Below are positions 5,824 to 9,053 of a DNA stretch of 9,053 nucleotides, piece after piece. The position numbers and the translations under genes are program-made. Position 1 is the first letter of the stretch. The number at the start of each line of letters is the position of its first letter. Below the pieces are notes generated by a model. It was not told where the DNA came from, made no database searches, and saw nothing but the letters and a program-made list of their open reading frames with translations. This DNA is from Rhodopirellula sp. (GTDB lineage: Bacteria > Planctomycetota > Planctomycetia > Pirellulales > Pirellulaceae): positions 1 to 9,053 of the forward strand of contig DOPG01000096.1 of assembly GCA_003513555.1 (NCBI GenBank). Direction: 5' to 3'.

Positions 5824-6300
5824 ATGAAAGCCGCCAGAATCAGCGAATTGAAAAAAGAACTTGCTAAGCTTGATCACGATGACCTGTTCGATGTTTGCGT
5901 CCGGCTGGCAAAGTTCAAAGTTGAGAGTAAGGAACTGCTGACTTACTTGTTGATGAAGGCTGACGATGAAATTGGTTACGCTGACGAGTTGTGTGATGAG
6001 ATTGATGCGAATTTGGATACATCGGGCCGAATCCACAAGAAGACTTTGCGGAAAATCGTTCGTTGGATGGATAAGTCACTGCGGTTTTCGGGTGACAAAG
6101 AGACTGAGTTGCAGGTGCGAATCCACTTTTGCCGGCGGATTAAAGACAAAAGAATCCGATTCGGTGGTTGTCGCGTGAGTGAGAATATGTACGCCACGCA
6201 ACTGAGGAAGATTGACAAGGCGATTGAAAAAGTTCATCCCGATCTGCAGTTTGATTACAATCAGCAACTCTCGGAAATCACCACGCCGGTTTATCATTGA
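5824..6300 (+). CDS. Conserved hypothetical helical protein, 158 residues
   Basis: A soluble, mostly alpha-helical, highly charged protein without signal peptide or membrane span. It starts MKAARISELKKELAKLDHDD, a helix followed by DLFDVCVRLAKFKVESKELL, then LLMKADDEIGYADELCDEID, a helical segment RKIVRWMDKSLRFSGDKETE, and a helix with IHFCRRIKDK. The combination of 'LCxRLAKFKxExKELLTYLL', 'DEI', 'IRYSG/LRFSG-K-TE' and 'IHFC' resembles, from memory, a family of unnamed proteins common in Bacteroidota; no function is known to me. The ATG at 5824 is the first start in frame with the similarity beginning at residue 7; only a weak GAGTGA lies upstream. The leader upstream is unusually rich in short repeats. 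It appears to be monocistronic. Confidence 0.75.
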   Translation: MKAARISELKKELAKLDHDDLFDVCVRLAKFKVESKELLTYLLMKADDEIGYADELCDEIDANLDTSGRIHKKTLRKIVRWMDKSLRFSGDKETELQVRIHFCRRIKDKRIRFGGCRVSENMYATQLRKIDKAIEKVHPDLQFDYNQQLSEITTPVYH

Positions 6301-6519
6301 TGCTTTTCAATCGGAGACGGGACGCGACTTTTGTTTTGTTGCGGAGGAATTTCTGGCTCTTCCCAGGGCAGGGGTTGAATTTTTGATCACCGGCAATGGT
6401 AGTGACGCGGGTTGGAATGGCGATGAACGTAAGGTCCACGTCAAGGATCTGACCACTAGATGAATGAATGTCAGCACGCATGATTCGTCAGTTTTTTATT
6501 CCAGTGCTTGAGCAACAAC

Positions 6520-8877
6520 ATGAATAAGAATGGATTCAGGCAATTTTCCACCCTGCTGGTTGGGCTGCTAATCGTGACCTCGATTTGCGTTGCACCGGCA
6601 TACGCGAAAAAGGGAGAAACCGATTGGAGTCTTGGGCCAACCGGGGCAAGAGGCTTGATCGATGCGTGGAAGCACACGTCCGATGCTCGGCGCATCGTGA
6701 TCACTCGAGTTGCGACCGGATCCCCTGCTGCTGATGTCCTGAAGGTGGGGGACGTGATCGTTGGTGTCGAGGGCCGGGAGTTTGACGATGATGCACGTAT
6801 CGCATTCGCTAACGCGATCACGCGAGCCGAGAAAGAAGAGGCTCGCGGTGTTTTAAGTTTGGTTTGTCTGCGTGATGGTGTGCAAAGCACGATCAAACTT
6901 CGGCTTCCCGTGATGGGGAACTACAGCAAGACAGCACCGTATGCGTGCAACAAGTCAGAAGCGATTTTTGAGCGTGGTTGTGAAGTGATTGCCAGCCGAG
7001 GCATGCGAAGTGTCTCAATACCCAACAGCATCAATGCACTCGTGCTGCTGGCAAGTGGTGACGCAAAATATCAATCACTGCTTTCTGGTTACGCCAAGAA
7101 AGTTGCCAGCTATCAGGTGGGCCCAATGGCAACGTGGCACTACGGCTACGCAATCACATTTCTTGCGGAGTATGCCCTTGCGACCGGTGACTTGTCGATC
7201 ATGCCGGGGCTGCAACGTCTGGCTCTGGAAGCGGCGCGCGGTCAGAGCAAAGTGGGGACTTGGGGACATCGATTTGCGATGCCGGATGGACGTGTGGGTG
7301 GCTACGGGTGCATGAATTCTCCGGGAATCCCTTTGACGATTTCATTGGTGCTGTCTCGTGAAGCCGGTGTGAAAGACCCGGCCATTGATCAAGCGATTTC
7401 AAAATCGGCTCGGTTTCTAAGGTGGTATGTGGACAAGGGGGCCATTCCCTATGGCGATCACGCACCCTGGCCCGGGCATGAAGACAATGGAAAGTGCTCG
7501 ATGGCCGCCGTACTCTTTGACTTGCTTGAAGATCGTGAAGCTGCAGAGTTCTTCGCCAAAATGAGTACCGCTGGGTACGACGAGCGAGAACGCGGTCACA
7601 CCGGAAACTTCTTCAATATCCTGTGGGCCATGCCCGCTGTGTCTCGCTGTGGGGCGTTGGCCACCGCGGCCTACTGGAGTGAGCAAGGTTGGTACTACGA
7701 CCTTGCACGTCAGTCTGATGGCAGCTTTCGTTATCAAGGTTCACCGGCTGGTGAAGAGGAGCATGGTTCGTACACGAATTGGGACAATACGGGAACCTAC
7801 CTGCTGGCGTACGCTTTGCCGTTAAGAAGTCTTTATCTCACAGGAAAGAAGCGGTGTTGCGTGCCGGTCTTGGGAAAAGCTGAAGTGGAAGAAGTGATTT
7901 CCGCCGGGCGTGGCTATTTTTCGACAAAAGAAAAAGATCGTTTTCGGTACAAGGCCCGCGCTGAGAGTGTTTTGATCGAGGGTTTGTCCAGTTGGTCGCC
8001 GGCGGTTCGGAAACGCTCGGCCGTGGAACTTGCGAGTCGTCGCGGCAATGTCCAGTCAACCTTACTCAAGCTGCTCGCATCCAACGATCGCTATTCTCGC
8101 TACGGCGCAGCCGAGGCGGTGGGGCATGTTGGACAAAATGGTGATTCTGCTGATTGTGTAGCGGCCTTGCTGGAAGCCTTTGAATCGGAGGATTTGACCC
8201 TGCGAATCATCGTGGCGGAGGCTTTGGCGCGAATTGGTCAACCAGCCCAGTCGGCCGTTCCGGCAATGCTGCAACGTTTGGCAAGTCCAGACCGAGAGAA
8301 CGATCCCCGAGGTATGGAGCAACGGTTTCTCTGCTTCAGTCTTTTCAATCGCCGCGGGGGGCTGATCGGAAGATCGCTTGATGGGGTTGATCGTGAGTTG
8401 CTGCTTCGAGCGATTTGCGTCGGACTTCAGAATGAGGATGGCCGAGCACGCGGAAGTCTTGGAACTGTTTATGCAAATCTAAACTACGATGAAATCAAGC
8501 CGTTTCTACCCGCCATTCATCAGGCAATCGTCGAGCCCGCACCGAGCGGAATCATGTTCGCAAGTGGAATTCGGCTCAGTGGTGTCGAGCTGCTCGCCAA
8601 GCATCGAATCCGGGAGGGCATGCCGCTCTGCATTCAGATCATGGAAATCAACAAGTGGGGCAAGAAGGACCGAATCAAAAGATGTTTGAAAACTCTGGAA
8701 TCGTACGGATCGGCAGCCAAGTCGATCCTGCCGGAACTTCGACAACTTGAGAAAGACTTGCAAGCACATAGCGAGGCCCGAATGCTAACGCCCGTGACTC
8801 AGCAAGTCACAGCGCTGATCCAAAAGATCGACAATGGCACAGATTCTGTAGAACTGCGGAGTATTACGGATGCGTGA
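6520..8877 (+). CDS. Exported PDZ + alpha-helical (DUF6288-like) + HEAT-repeat protein
   Basis: 785 residues from ATG 6520. A TTG four codons upstream (6508) is possible, but the ATG gives a cleaner signal peptide: MNKNG, hydrophobic core LLVGLLIVTSICV, cleavage after AYA at 29. The mature protein opens with DWSLGPTGARG, which I associate with planctomycete/verrucomicrobial proteins annotated DUF6288. A PDZ domain follows at about 45-125 (ITRVATGSPAADVLKVGDVI; carboxylate-loop equivalent included). About 145-445 is alpha-helical with aromatic and glycine-rich turns (TWHYGYAIT at 205-213, HRFAMPDGRVGGYGCMNSPG ending near 267, HTGNFFNILWA at 360-370, EEHGSYTNWDNTGTYLL from 413), like an alpha/alpha toroid of the terpene-cyclase or polysaccharide-lyase type. 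HEAT repeats span about 481-590 (RKRSAVELASR; RYGAAEAVGHVG; RIIVAEALARIG), with further helices to the end. Its role is unknown: a scaffold or an enzyme acting outside the cytoplasm. The third sulfatase starts about 40 bases downstream, suggesting co-transcription. Confidence 0.82.
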   Translation: MNKNGFRQFSTLLVGLLIVTSICVAPAYAKKGETDWSLGPTGARGLIDAWKHTSDARRIVITRVATGSPAADVLKVGDVIVGVEGREFDDDARIAFANAITRAEKEEARGVLSLVCLRDGVQSTIKLRLPVMGNYSKTAPYACNKSEAIFERGCEVIASRGMRSVSIPNSINALVLLASGDAKYQSLLSGYAKKVASYQVGPMATWHYGYAITFLAEYALATGDLSIMPGLQRLALEAARGQSKVGTWGHRFAMPDGRVGGYGCMNSPGIPLTISLVLSREAGVKDPAIDQAISKSARFLRWYVDKGAIPYGDHAPWPGHEDNGKCSMAAVLFDLLEDREAAEFFAKMSTAGYDERERGHTGNFFNILWAMPAVSRCGALATAAYWSEQGWYYDLARQSDGSFRYQGSPAGEEEHGSYTNWDNTGTYLLAYALPLRSLYLTGKKRCCVPVLGKAEVEEVISAGRGYFSTKEKDRFRYKARAESVLIEGLSSWSPAVRKRSAVELASRRGNVQSTLLKLLASNDRYSRYGAAEAVGHVGQNGDSADCVAALLEAFESEDLTLRIIVAEALARIGQPAQSAVPAMLQRLASPDRENDPRGMEQRFLCFSLFNRRGGLIGRSLDGVDRELLLRAICVGLQNEDGRARGSLGTVYANLNYDEIKPFLPAIHQAIVEPAPSGIMFASGIRLSGVELLAKHRIREGMPLCIQIMEINKWGKKDRIKRCLKTLESYGSAAKSILPELRQLEKDLQAHSEARMLTPVTQQVTALIQKIDNGTDSVELRSITDA

Positions 8878-8914
8878 TTGGGAACGAATTCATCAATCAA
8901 ACAGGAACATGGAA

Positions 8915-9053
8915 ATGTTGCAATTTGGATATCGCGTTTTACTGGCTTTGTTCGTCAGCTTGGGGGTTATTTGTGTGCCTGCGTCTGCACAGAAATCAGA
9001 TGCGGGCAGGAAAACACCAAACATTGTCTTGATCATGGCGGATGATCTCGGCT
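8915..9053 (+). CDS. N-terminal part of a third exported sulfatase, cut by the window edge
   Basis: The frame runs to the last base. From ATG 8915 it encodes a signal peptide (MLQFGYR, core VLLALFVSLGVICV, cleavage after ASA at residue 25), a short Lys/Asp linker, then TPNIVLIMADDLG, the first conserved strand of sulfatases with metal ligands D43 and D44. The catalytic cysteine lies beyond the window, so Cys type and activity cannot be checked. ATG 8909 is in frame two codons earlier, but AGGA at 8903-8906 is only 2 bases from it and 8 bases from 8915, and the 8909 start would add an acidic residue before the hydrophobic core. The gap to the preceding PDZ/HEAT gene is 37 bases (31 if 8909 is used), with no terminator, so both are probably in one operon. 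Other alkaline-phosphatase-superfamily enzymes begin similarly, but the ADDLG ending and neighbours favour a sulfatase. Confidence 0.8.
   Translation, partial: MLQFGYRVLLALFVSLGVICVPASAQKSDAGRKTPNIVLIMADDLG

Noticed and set aside
6301..6463. Continuation of an open plus-strand frame after the 158-residue gene, with GGAGGAA at 6342-6348
   Set aside because: No usable start codon lies at proper distance after the ribosome-like site, and the peptide (ending HVKDLTTR) resembles no family I know. Probably non-coding spacer; a decayed fragment cannot be excluded.
5201..6481. Identical 10-mer CAGCACGCAT in two spacers (5201-5210 and 6472-6481)
   Set aside because: Several 10-base matches are expected by chance in a 9-kb sequence, and the distances to the downstream starts differ.

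Overview
The window most resembles a planctomycete chromosome segment. It carries three exported Cys-type sulfatases, a PDZ/HEAT-repeat secreted protein of a kind I associate with Planctomycetota and Verrucomicrobiota, and a C-terminal fragment resembling the beta-sandwich proteins that often accompany planctomycete sulfatases. Starts are mixed (ATG, GTG and TTG) and few have a clear Shine-Dalgarno sequence. Assignment to phylum is inference from gene content; no rRNA or marker gene is present. All supported genes lie on the plus strand.

Layout: (1) 1-324 is the 3' end of a gene cut by the window edge, followed by a good intrinsic-terminator-like hairpin (354-384). (2) 385-690 is non-coding with small dyads, leading to a possible 49-residue hydrophobic peptide gene (691-840) whose stop overlaps the start of an aminoglycoside-phosphotransferase/ecdysteroid-kinase-like gene (830-1828). 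(3) Two sulfatase genes follow, at 2065-3384 and 3574-5061. They are separated by a spacer with a strong bulged hairpin and come from different sulfatase subfamilies. (4) Two small genes of unknown function lie at 5269-5589 and 5824-6300. The spacer between them contains a perfect 16-bp tandem duplication, a 9-bp tandem duplication that forms a hairpin, and an 8-bp direct repeat. (5) A large exported PDZ + alpha-helical toroid-like + HEAT-repeat protein (6520-8877) is followed after only about 40 bases by the start of a third sulfatase, cut by the right edge.

The common theme is extracytoplasmic desulfation, presumably of sulfated polysaccharides: three sulfatases with signal peptides, plus the exported PDZ/HEAT protein that seems to share a transcription unit with one of them. 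The kinase and the two small proteins look cytoplasmic and have no evident link to that theme. No formylglycine-generating enzyme, transporter or regulator is visible, so the sulfatases depend on functions encoded elsewhere. I see no defence system, mobile element, CRISPR array or RNA gene. The most useful leads are the peptide/kinase overlap, the PDZ/HEAT protein paired with a sulfatase, the active-site variations in the two complete sulfatases, and the repeat-rich spacer at 5609-5792.
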